A stretch of DNA of 9,352 nucleotides from Candidatus Staskawiczbacteria bacterium (GTDB taxonomy: Bacteria; Patescibacteriota; Minisyncoccia; Minisyncoccales; Staskawiczbacteraceae). Below the pieces are notes generated by a model that saw only the letters and a list, made by a program, of their open reading frames with translations, did no database searches and was not told where the DNA came from. The stretch covers positions 1 to 9,352 of the forward strand of contig JAPLZA010000102.1 in the NCBI GenBank assembly GCA_026395275.1, written 5' to 3'. The first letter of the stretch is position 1. Each line of letters starts with the position of its first letter. Both the position numbers and the translations under genes were made by a program. This document shows positions 1 through 4,735 of the stretch, in pieces.

Positions 1-435
1 CGACTTTCCCTCTAACCCAGCCGTTGAGTTAACATTTATTATTACACCATTACCTTGCTTCTTCATATAAAACAACGCAGTCTGGCATCCATAAAAATAT
101 CCAAAAAAATTAACGTCGAAAAGTCTTTTTAGTTTTTGGATATCCACACTTTCTACTGGGCTTGGCGCTATTTGAACACCAGCATTATTAATCCAAATAT
201 CAATCGCTCCATATTTTTTAAAAGCATACTCGCCAAGTTTTTCCAAATCGACTGCAACAGCAACATCCGAAACAAACTTATCTAAAAACAACTCCTTAGA
301 TGCGGTTTCAAGAGAATCTGCGTCGTTGTCACTAATCACAACGTGCGCACCTTCAGAAGCAAACATTTTAGCAAGAGCCTTTCCAAAGCCCCTGCTACCA
401 CCAGTTATAACAACTACTTTATCCTTTAGCTTCAT
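1..435 (-). CDS. Short-chain dehydrogenase/reductase (SDR), N-terminal 145 residues, cut by window edge
   Basis: Classical SDR oxidoreductase, cytosolic and NAD(P)-dependent; the substrate cannot be told. The frame is open from ATG at 435-433 to the left edge, giving 145 codons. Visible SDR landmarks are the Rossmann glycine motif TGGSRGFG (residues 11-18), an acidic residue closing the second strand (D36), NNAG (83-86), the active-site Asn in DVNFFG (N109) and the catalytic Ser in NVNSTAG (S137). The YxxxK catalytic pair should lie about 13 residues beyond the edge, so activity cannot be confirmed. The ATG is only 18 nt from the 3' end of the tRNA-Ser gene and has no Shine-Dalgarno sequence. 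No promoter fits in that gap, so it is probably transcribed through the tRNA. Family call is firm; specific function is unknown. Confidence 0.9.
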   Translation of the reverse strand, partial: MKLKDKVVVITGGSRGFGKALAKMFASEGAHVVISDNDADSLETASKELFLDKFVSDVAVAVDLEKLGEYAFKKYGAIDIWINNAGVQIAPSPVESVDIQKLKRLFDVNFFGYFYGCQTALFYMKKQGNGVIINVNSTAGLEGKS

Positions 436-444
436 TTTAAAATC

Positions 445-547
445 TAGGCTGAGCGGAGGAGGTGGGACTCGAACCCACGAGACCCTTGCGGGTCACAGCT
501 TTCCAAGCTGTTGCAATGGCCACTATGCGACTCCTCCGCTCAGCCTA
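445..547. repeat. Perfect 17-bp inverted repeat enclosing the tRNA-Ser
   Basis: Bases 445-461 and 531-547 are exact reverse complements. The inner 7 bp of each arm are the tRNA acceptor stem. The outer 10 bp are leader and trailer, pairing through the discriminator position. The precursor would therefore carry a continuous 17-bp stem where RNase P and the 3' maturation enzyme must act. This could be a processing signal or a trace of insertion. Confidence 0.9.
454..537 (-). tRNA. tRNA-Ser, anticodon GGA
   Basis: Class II tRNA of 84 nt without an encoded CCA. Read on the minus strand it has acceptor GGAGGAG paired with CTCCTCC, a short D stem GCA/TGC, anticodon stem ACAGC/GCTGT with loop TTGGAAA (anticodon GGA), a long variable arm GACCC-GCAA-GGGTC, T arm GTGGG-TTCGAGT-CCCAC and discriminator G. 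The long variable arm and G73 are serine identity features. It would decode UCC and UCU. The gene sits 17 nt downstream of the GIY-YIG stop codon and 18 nt upstream of the SDR start. Unusually, complementary flanks extend the acceptor stem by ten base pairs on each side. Confidence 0.96.
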
Positions 548-554
548 TATTTAT

Positions 555-800
555 TTAATTAATTTTAAAAATCCTACGAAAAGCCTCTCCTCCTTTATAA
601 CTTTTAATCTGTTTTTCTCTCAGCCACGCAGATTTTTTATCTTCAAAAATTTCTGAATGAACTAGTCCCCACGGACCTTTATTTTTAGTAGATCTATTTT
701 TACCGGAATTATGATAATAAATTCTCTTCGTTAAATCACTGGTCAAACCAATATAATAATGATTATTCTTTTTACTCTGTATTATATAGACTGTAAACAT
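555..800 (-). CDS. Single-domain GIY-YIG nuclease-like protein (UPF0213/YhbQ type)
   Basis: An 81-residue protein made of little more than one GIY-YIG domain. The opening MFTVYIIQ with YYIGLT some ten residues later forms the GIY...YIG core. An Arg follows in the first helix (LTKRI), then HNSGKNRSTKN, and the probable metal-binding Glu lies in REKQIKSYKGG near residue 62. Length and motif order match the small stand-alone GIY-YIG proteins common in bacteria, some of which have DNA-nicking or repair-related activity; the physiological role here is not known. No Shine-Dalgarno sequence precedes the ATG. The gene lies between a degenerate tRNA-Ser 5' half and the intact tRNA-Ser, in the same orientation, so an association with tRNA-targeted insertion is possible but unproven. 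Confidence 0.9.
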   Translation of the reverse strand: MFTVYIIQSKKNNHYYIGLTSDLTKRIYYHNSGKNRSTKNKGPWGLVHSEIFEDKKSAWLREKQIKSYKGGEAFRRIFKIN

Positions 801-810
801 GTTTTGATAG

Positions 811-900
811 CTTTTCCCGCCACGGTCCCGCCGGCGGCGGGACGAAGGCGGTGGCCAAGCTGTTGTAATGGCCGCCTCGCAGTCCCGTCGCAGGCGGGAT
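811..900. repeat. Cluster of GC-rich palindromes in an AT-rich gap
   Basis: Two strong hairpins stand out. One has arms 825-832 and 836-843 (GTCCCGCC, 3-nt loop, GGCGGGAC). The second, at 882-900, pairs GTCCCG with CGGGAT across a short loop, with one wobble. The local GC content is far above the surroundings. No T-run follows, so these are not intrinsic terminators. They resemble the small GC-rich interspersed palindromes often seen in Patescibacteria, and one lies inside a degenerate tRNA-Ser. Confidence 0.75.
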
Positions 901-913
901 ATACGACTCCTCC
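855..913 (-). pseudogene. Degenerate 5' half of tRNA-Ser with a GC-rich insertion in the D loop
   Basis: Bases 900-913 match the 5' acceptor and D-stem part of the intact tRNA-Ser (524-537) with one mismatch in 14. Bases 855-873 match its D-loop to anticodon-stem part (503-521) with one mismatch in 19. Between them lie about 26 bases of GC-rich palindrome that replace the D-loop middle. Beyond the 5' anticodon arm the similarity stops, so there is no anticodon stem partner, variable arm, T arm or 3' acceptor strand. It cannot make a tRNA. It has the same orientation as the intact copy and the GIY-YIG gene lies between them. Confidence 0.8.
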
Positions 914-922
914 AAAATTTTT

Positions 923-1828
923 CTAAACTTCCATGCCTCTTAATATTTTTATTCTGTCTTCAATGGGCGGGTGTGTACTGAATAATTTTGCAAACCAGTG
1001 TGTCTTCTGCTGGCCTTTATATGGCGAATCAATAAAAAGAGAAGCGGTGGCATCATTGGTAATTCTCATTGGTGTCAGATCGGCTGAAATTTTTTCTAGT
1101 GCTTTTGCCAGTCCTTCAGGGTATCTGGTTAACAACGCGCCGTCAGCATCTGCTAAAAATTCTCTTTTTCTGGAAATTGCCAGCTGAACTAAAGTTGCGG
1201 CAATTGGAGCTAAAATTGCTGCCACAATTCCTAAAATCATTAAAAGTGCTCCTGCATTTCCGTTATCATCTTTAGACCTTCTGCCCCCGCCCCAAAAGCT
1301 AATTCTCATAAAAAAATTAGCAAGCATTGCTACAACTCCGGCTAAAACCGCCACTACTGTAGATAATAACATGTCTTTGTTTCCAATGTGCGAAAGTTCG
1401 TGAGCTAAAACTCCCTGCAGTTCTGTTTTATCTAGCCGGTTTAAAAGCCCTTGTGTTACACAAACTACTGCATGTTTTGCGTCTCTACCGGTTGCAAAAG
1501 CATTTGGTTGCATTTCTGGGATAATATATATTTTTGGCAAAGGTAAACCAGCTGTTATACAAAGATTTTCAACAACATGATAAAGCTCGGGATTTTTATT
1601 ATGTTCAATTGGAATTGCCCGGTACATCCCTAAAACAATTTTATCTGACCACCAATAGCTTCCAAAAGACATAAAAACGCTCAAAAATACAGCAAAATAT
1701 AAAATAGCGCTGTCATTTAACAAATAACCAAATAGCCAGCCAATTGCAATAATAAAGACCAAAAAACCGGTTAATAAAAACCATGTTTTCCTAGTATTAG
1801 AATCTGCTTGCGTATAAATACTTGGCAT
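923..1828 (-). CDS. htpX: HtpX-type M48 zinc metalloprotease
   Basis: Membrane-integrated M48 metallopeptidase of 301 residues, the usual HtpX length. HtpX proteins cut misfolded or damaged membrane proteins, with the active site on the cytoplasmic side. Two N-terminal membrane segments (about 15-36 and 41-58) are followed by the zinc motif HELSH (143-147), two further hydrophobic segments (about 153-175 and 192-215) and the third zinc ligand Glu223 in REFLADADGA. The C terminus has the family's STHPPIEDRI signature. ATG at 1828 fits the conserved N terminus (MPSIYTQADSNTRKTW). It starts 9 nt after the upstream gene, without a Shine-Dalgarno sequence, as last gene of a lemA-DUF3137-htpX cluster. 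No terminator is seen after its TAG stop; the degenerate tRNA begins 9 nt downstream. Confidence 0.95.
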   Translation of the reverse strand: MPSIYTQADSNTRKTWFLLTGFLVFIIAIGWLFGYLLNDSAILYFAVFLSVFMSFGSYWWSDKIVLGMYRAIPIEHNKNPELYHVVENLCITAGLPLPKIYIIPEMQPNAFATGRDAKHAVVCVTQGLLNRLDKTELQGVLAHELSHIGNKDMLLSTVVAVLAGVVAMLANFFMRISFWGGGRRSKDDNGNAGALLMILGIVAAILAPIAATLVQLAISRKREFLADADGALLTRYPEGLAKALEKISADLTPMRITNDATASLFIDSPYKGQQKTHWFAKLFSTHPPIEDRIKILRGMEV

Positions 1829-1837
1829 AAATATATA

Positions 1838-2683
1838 CTACGTTAGTTTAGCATATTTACTCATATCTTCAACATCATCCTTCATTAAAGAGAACTTCTT
1901 GCCTAACTCTAAAATAATCTCCTTAGCCAAACTGTAAATCGACACCAACTGGTCTTTTTTGGTTATTTCGTTTGGATAATATAAATAAACTTTATTTTTA
2001 TACATCTCCACGCTTATTTTTCCAGCTTTATCTATAAACATTTGCATAATTTCCGGAGTAAAAATTTGTGTAGCTTCCAACTCGTATTCTTTAGTCACAT
2101 ATAATGTAAAATATTTTTGAAAATCTCCTTCAAGGGTGAGTTTTTTCTCGTTGTCTACAAGTAATGCCATGGAATTAAACCATGTTTTTCTATTATTTAA
2201 AAGAATGTTTGGTAACATTGTGTCAAAAAATATTTCTAAAGCTGAGTAGCTTTCAGTATGTTTATTTTTTCCAGAACCTACAACCGTGCTGAAAATAAAC
2301 AACCTTGTATCTTGGTCAAAATATTTTCCGTAAACAATTTTAGATATATTTTGGTTGTGCCCAAAATCAAATATCGTTCCATCAACAGAAGAAACGTCTC
2401 CAGAATCTTCATATTTGTATCCAATGTCAGATGCAAAATGTTTTAAGAAATCTCCCATTGCTTTCTGCCAAAAAAAAGCGAACATACCAAATGCAAGCAT
2501 TATTGAAACAACTACAATATGTGGAATTTTTGTTAAATATGTGAGCCAACCCGCCAATATAATTACAAAAACCGGCAGAATAATTGAAATTACGTATTTT
2601 CTTTTAACGTAAGAAACAAAAATAGCCCAGACCGACTTAACATCTGTGTCTTTTATTTTTTGGAGATCGTCTAATCCAACCAT
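1838..2683 (-). CDS. Two-pass membrane protein, DUF3137-like
   Basis: A 281-residue protein with a charged N-terminal segment (1-29), two membrane helices (about 31-50 and 55-72) and a soluble domain of roughly 200 residues. The soluble part reads like the DUF3137 family: a short post-membrane helix (FLKHFASDIGYKYE), then strands around IFDFGHNQNISKIVYGKYF and a late segment with TLEGDFQKYFTLY. The family has no established biochemical function. Context is the best clue: it lies 9 nt after lemA and 9 nt before htpX in the same orientation, so the three are probably one transcript and may act together on membrane proteins. No Shine-Dalgarno sequence is visible at the ATG. The DUF3137 assignment rests on my reading of motif and context, not on a profile search. 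Confidence 0.8.
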   Translation of the reverse strand: MVGLDDLQKIKDTDVKSVWAIFVSYVKRKYVISIILPVFVIILAGWLTYLTKIPHIVVVSIMLAFGMFAFFWQKAMGDFLKHFASDIGYKYEDSGDVSSVDGTIFDFGHNQNISKIVYGKYFDQDTRLFIFSTVVGSGKNKHTESYSALEIFFDTMLPNILLNNRKTWFNSMALLVDNEKKLTLEGDFQKYFTLYVTKEYELEATQIFTPEIMQMFIDKAGKISVEMYKNKVYLYYPNEITKKDQLVSIYSLAKEIILELGKKFSLMKDDVEDMSKYAKLT

Positions 2684-2692
2684 GGGTTAGAT

Positions 2693-3247
2693 TTAAAATT
2701 TTACTGAAACTGGCTGTTTCTCTGCCTCAGCTGTTTGGAATAATTCCATTTCTGCAAATCCAAACGATTTTGCTATTATGTTTGCAGGAAAACTTTCCAC
2801 CTTTATATTCAAGTCCCTAACGTTTGTGTTGTAAAATCTGCGAGCTGCCTGAATTTTATCTTCTGTGTCGGTAAGTTCGTTCTGTAAAGCCAAAAAGTTT
2901 GTAGAAGCCTTTAAATCAGGATAATTCTCGGCTACAGCAAACAAACTTTTCAAGGTGCCAGATAACGCGTTTTCAGCTTCTGCCTTGCCAGAAAGCCCCG
3001 TAGCGCTCATAGCAGCGGTTCTAGCCTTGGTCACCCTGTCAAACAACTGGCTTTCGTGTATTGCATAACCTTTCACTGTTTCCACTAAATTTGGAATTAA
3101 ATCGTACCTTCTTTTTGTCTGAACATCAATGTCTGACAAGGCTTCTTTTGCCCTGTTTTTTAATGTTACAAGGCTATTAAACGCGCCTATTACCCACAAA
3201 ATGGCAATAACTATTACTACTAATATTACTGTTACTATTGTTGTCAT
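2693..3247 (-). CDS. lemA: LemA family protein
   Basis: A 184-residue LemA protein, the typical length. One N-terminal membrane anchor (about 4-22) is followed by the LemA helical bundle. Family signatures present are FNSLVTLKNRAKEALSDIDV, the RRYDLIPNLVETVKGY segment, ENYPDLKAS with the following NFLALQNELTDTEDKI, ARRFYN, and the FPANIIAKSFGF region near the end. LemA proteins are widespread inner-membrane proteins without a settled molecular role, and often occur beside HtpX-like proteases. Here lemA is first of three tightly packed genes ending in htpX. The ATG at 3247 precedes the hydrophobic stretch directly and has no Shine-Dalgarno sequence upstream. A roughly 110-bp gap separates it from the zinc-binding protein gene. 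Confidence 0.95.
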   Translation of the reverse strand: MTTIVTVILVVIVIAILWVIGAFNSLVTLKNRAKEALSDIDVQTKRRYDLIPNLVETVKGYAIHESQLFDRVTKARTAAMSATGLSGKAEAENALSGTLKSLFAVAENYPDLKASTNFLALQNELTDTEDKIQAARRFYNTNVRDLNIKVESFPANIIAKSFGFAEMELFQTAEAEKQPVSVKF

Positions 3248-3312
3248 ATGTTACTTTGGCAAACTTTCAATCAAATCATCTAAATGATGATGCTGAGTGA
3301 TAAATTTGCAGC

Positions 3313-3342
3313 TATTTATTATTTTTTATATGAAAGGTGCAA
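3313..3342 (-). promoter_or_regulatory. Possible promoter of the lemA operon
   Basis: In the 109-bp gap upstream of lemA the minus strand shows a TTGCAC hexamer (3342-3337) followed by an A/T-rich stretch with TATAAA (3330-3325) and TAAATA-like hexamers near 3319-3313. The best -35/-10 spacing (17-18) gives a weak -10, and TATAAA is too close to pair with TTGCAC. A 6-bp inverted repeat, ATCATC/GATGAT (3275-3291), lies between this and the start codon. Position is reasonable; exact hexamers are uncertain. Confidence 0.3.
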
Positions 3343-3356
3343 GCAGATTACTACTT

Positions 3357-3890
3357 TTATTTCGGTAATTCATCTTCAATCAGCATGTTCAAGTGTGGGT
3401 GTTGAGCCATGAATTTATAATTAAATAATTTTAATAAAGTTAAAAAATCTTCTAATTCTTCACGAAATGTGTTGGGCCCGGAAAAAACTTCCCACAACTG
3501 TTTCACTAAATTTTTAGAATAACGGTGCAAAATTTCATAATCAGACTTATTTTTCAAATAATTCATTATTTGCTTAAATTCTCCCCTGTCGAGCCAAATT
3601 CCCTGGCACATTTTACAAAAATCAACCTTGGTTTTTGACTGGTCATAACTGACTTCCTGCAAACCGGCCCTATCAACAGGGCAATGTTTTTCTGTTTTAA
3701 AAATTTTAAACTTTGACTTGTCTCTCCATAAATCAACGTCAACCCAATTTAATTGCTGGTCTTTGTGATCTTTCGCTAACCTTAATTCATCCTTATCAAA
3801 CCAAACACCCAAACACCTTGGACAGTAATCAACTTCCACGTTATGGAATAAAATCTTTTCTAAATATTCTTGATCATTTGGACACTCCAT
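3357..3890 (-). CDS. Tandem zf-TFIIB-like zinc-binding protein
   Basis: The protein read from ATG at 3890 has 177 residues. It carries two copies of a zf-TFIIB-type unit: first CPND...CPRC with GVWFDKDEL, then CPVD...CKMC with GIWLDRGEF. In both units the second ligand of the first knuckle is Asp rather than Cys (CPxD). The C-terminal ~80 residues are helical, charged and unrecognised. A longer in-frame start at 3956 is rejected because it lies in the terminator of the upstream unit and adds a hydrophobic stretch foreign to the family. No Shine-Dalgarno sequence is present; a -10-like TATTAT ends six bases before the ATG, suggesting a leaderless transcript. Zinc-binding is inferred from the motifs; partner and role are unknown. 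Confidence 0.85.
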   Translation of the reverse strand: MECPNDQEYLEKILFHNVEVDYCPRCLGVWFDKDELRLAKDHKDQQLNWVDVDLWRDKSKFKIFKTEKHCPVDRAGLQEVSYDQSKTKVDFCKMCQGIWLDRGEFKQIMNYLKNKSDYEILHRYSKNLVKQLWEVFSGPNTFREELEDFLTLLKLFNYKFMAQHPHLNMLIEDELPK

Positions 3891-3896
3891 ATATTT

Positions 3897-3925
3897 ATAA
3901 TATACAAAATTTAACAAAAATACAA
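3897..3925 (-). promoter_or_regulatory. Probable promoter for the zinc-binding protein, predicted leaderless
   Basis: On the minus strand TTGTAT (3925-3920), a 17-nt spacer and TATTAT (3902-3897, five of six consensus bases) precede the ATG at 3890 by six bases. Transcription would start at or next to the start codon. The -35 lies immediately after the T-run of the upstream terminator. Confidence 0.5.
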
Positions 3926-3926
3926 T

Positions 3927-3954
3927 AAAAAAGCCCTGCGGAAAACCGAAGGGC
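3927..3954 (-). terminator. Intrinsic terminator of the small-protein unit
   Basis: The minus-strand stem GCCCTTCGG/CCGCAGGGC has one internal mismatch and a TTTT loop, and is followed by six T. It begins 24 nt after the stop codon of the 56-aa gene and closes that three-gene unit. Confidence 0.85.
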
Positions 3955-3978
3955 ACAACTAGACAGAACCTTTACTTC

Positions 3979-4149
3979 CTAGCTCTTGGGCGAACAAAAT
4001 TTGCAGCTCGCGGCCTCTCCTTGGTCTGCCGGGCTTATGGGCTGACGCCTCCAAATAATATCAACCATTTTCACAAAGTAATTACAAGCTGGACACCTGC
4101 GAAGTTGAGTTAAACCATTTTCGTCTTTTAGAATCGCTTGTTCACTCAT
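3979..4149 (-). CDS. Small zinc-ribbon-like protein, 56 aa, third gene of the small-protein unit
   Basis: ATG at 4149 to TAG at 3979-3981 encodes 56 residues. Two CxxC knuckles, CPAC (19-22) and CKFC (49-52), are 26 residues apart, which fits one small zinc ribbon. Between them is a basic/aromatic stretch, YFVKMVDIIWRRQP. I do not recognise the family. A strong Shine-Dalgarno AAGAAGGAG lies seven bases before the ATG. The gene starts 18 nt after the stop of the 60-aa gene and is followed by an intrinsic terminator, so it is last in its unit. Its 3' half is visibly richer in GC than the flanking genes. The frame has full support from RBS, spacing and terminator. A role in nucleic-acid or protein binding would be a guess from the zinc motif alone. 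Confidence 0.8.
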   Translation of the reverse strand: MSEQAILKDENGLTQLRRCPACNYFVKMVDIIWRRQPISPADQGEAASCKFCSPKS

Positions 4150-4156
4150 GGTTATT

Positions 4157-4165
4157 CTCCTTCTT
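4157..4165 (-). promoter_or_regulatory. Strong Shine-Dalgarno of the 56-aa gene
   Basis: AAGAAGGAG on the minus strand, seven bases before the ATG. It fixes the start of an otherwise easily missed gene. Confidence 0.8.
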
Positions 4166-4167
4166 GG

Positions 4168-4350
4168 TTATTGTGGCTGAAAAACACAAAAGAGGATTTT
4201 GAAATTTTTGCGCGCTTTCTTCTTCTTATTCTCAGCCAAACATTGACCATTTAACTGTTCCGGAGTTCCGGTAAATTCTTCAAATGATGATCCTATCAAT
4301 TTCCCTCTTCTGTTGTAATGATGCCACGTTAAGCAAGTATAAATTGTCAT
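4168..4350 (-). CDS. Unrecognised small basic protein, 60 aa, second gene of the small-protein unit
   Basis: A 60-residue protein that I do not recognise. The N-terminal part is aromatic and His-rich (TCLTWHHYNRRGK), the middle reads FEEFTGTPEQLNGQCLAEN, then a lysine/arginine cluster (KKKKARKNFK) and a hydrophobic tail ILFCVFQPQ. There is no signal peptide or clear membrane helix. The three Cys (residues 6, 37 and 55) are dispersed and form no CxxC. A canonical Shine-Dalgarno AAAGGAG lies seven bases before the ATG, the preceding gene ends 15 nt upstream and the following gene starts 18 nt downstream. A hairpin in the upstream gene ends just before this Shine-Dalgarno sequence. The coding call rests on RBS quality and regular spacing; the function is unknown. 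Confidence 0.75.
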   Translation of the reverse strand: MTIYTCLTWHHYNRRGKLIGSSFEEFTGTPEQLNGQCLAENKKKKARKNFKILFCVFQPQ

Positions 4351-4357
4351 GATTGTT

Positions 4358-4364
4358 CTCCTTT
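4358..4364 (-). promoter_or_regulatory. Strong Shine-Dalgarno of the 60-aa gene
   Basis: AAAGGAG on the minus strand, seven bases before the ATG at 4350 and directly after the TAA of the 55-aa gene. Confidence 0.85.
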
Positions 4365-4365
4365 G

Positions 4366-4533
4366 TTAATATGCCAGGTCAACAAGCCCCAGCGCAGTTC
4401 GCCTGACCACGGCATATTGCAATGTCATAAGCTTCTCTTGCTTATCCAAATGTTTGGGCTTAGCCTGAGGCCCATAAACAACAAAAAATGCCAACAAGGC
4501 CACCATTCCTGCCAACAACTTATTAGCGTTCAT
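4366..4533 (-). CDS. Small membrane-anchored or secreted protein, 55 aa, first gene of the small-protein unit
   Basis: ATG at 4533 to TAA at 4366-4368 encodes 55 residues. The N terminus looks like a signal peptide or membrane anchor: MNANK, a hydrophobic core LLAGMVALLAFFVVY, then GPQA, which would fit signal-peptidase cleavage. The remaining 31 residues are soluble and basic (KPKHLDKQEKL, then VVRRTALGLVDLAY). I know no family. The start is set by AAAGGAG six bases upstream, and a promoter with a consensus TTGACA lies just before that. It leads a three-gene unit of similarly small proteins. The small size, secretion-like N terminus and strong expression signals fit a secreted peptide or small membrane regulator, but nothing here discriminates between them. 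Confidence 0.75.
   Translation of the reverse strand: MNANKLLAGMVALLAFFVVYGPQAKPKHLDKQEKLMTLQYAVVRRTALGLVDLAY
4368..4418 (-). other. Hairpin between the first and second small genes
   Basis: Arms 4368-4375 (AATATGCC) and 4411-4418 (GGCATATT), continued by GGTCA (4377-4381) and TGACC (4404-4408), give 13 paired positions around a 22-nt loop. In the mRNA the stem covers the last codons of the 55-aa gene and ends at its stop codon, three bases before the Shine-Dalgarno of the next gene. It could couple or tune translation, or it may reflect coding constraint. Confidence 0.55.
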
Positions 4534-4539
4534 GTCATT

Positions 4540-4546
4540 CTCCTTT
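4540..4546 (-). promoter_or_regulatory. Strong Shine-Dalgarno of the 55-aa gene
   Basis: AAAGGAG on the minus strand, six bases before the ATG at 4533. Confidence 0.85.
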
Positions 4547-4563
4547 GTAAAGGTTCTAAATAA

Positions 4564-4591
4564 AGATTACCATTTTTTTACGACCTGTCAA
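4564..4591 (-). promoter_or_regulatory. Promoter of the three-gene small-protein unit
   Basis: The minus strand has a perfect TTGACA (4591-4586), a 16-nt spacer ending in TGG (extended -10) and TAATCT (4569-4564). The predicted start near 4557 leaves a 5' UTR of about 24 nt containing the Shine-Dalgarno. The -35 overlaps the T-run of the groEL terminator. Confidence 0.65.
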
Positions 4592-4614
4592 ACAAAAACA
4601 GCCCTTTCGGACTG
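4591..4614 (-). terminator. Intrinsic terminator downstream of groEL
   Basis: The minus strand reads CAGTCC-GAAA-GGGCTG (4614-4599), six paired positions with one wobble and a GAAA loop, then TTTTTGTTT. The opposite strand also has a T-run after the stem (4615-4621), so it could act in both directions. It closes the groES-groEL transcript about 120 nt after the groEL stop. Confidence 0.8.
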
Positions 4615-4625
4615 TTTTTTTGAAA

Positions 4626-4733
4626 GCGAGGCAATAAACTTTTTACAGTCCCTGGTCCACTTGCCCGTAGAGGCAAAGGGGGTTTACCAGCAGACGGAAA
4701 AAAGTTTGTTGCCGAGCGAAAATTGCCGAGCGA
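4626..4733. repeat. Hairpin element directly downstream of groEL
   Basis: A 108-bp palindromic element. Outer arms 4630-4644 and 4699-4713 pair over 15 positions with one imperfect pair. Inside are CTGGT/ACCAG (4652-4656 with 4686-4690) and an apical TTGCC/GGCAA hairpin (4661-4676). The right end carries TTGCCGAGCGA twice, 14 bases apart (4709-4719, 4723-4733). It starts two bases after the groEL stop codon and would be transcribed as its 3' UTR. Read on the plus strand it begins AGCGAGG and ends CCGAGCGA, like the element upstream of groEL. No gene is credible here. Confidence 0.7.
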
Positions 4734-4735
4734 CT

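Noticed and set aside
462..656. Plus-strand ORF beginning MGLEPTRPLRVT
   Set aside because: It is the antisense reading of the tRNA-Ser; GLEPTR-type peptides are a known annotation artefact.
811..915. CRISPR array or rho-independent terminator in the GC-rich cluster
   Set aside because: The palindromes differ in sequence, have no regular spacers and no T-run follows them.
3275..3291. Operator for a regulator upstream of lemA (ATCATC-N5-GATGAT)
   Set aside because: Only six base pairs in AT-rich DNA with no regulator gene nearby; may be chance.
3891..3956. Longer N terminus for the zinc-binding protein starting at 3956
   Set aside because: These 22 codons are inside the intrinsic terminator and the promoter of the gene; family similarity begins at the ATG at 3890.
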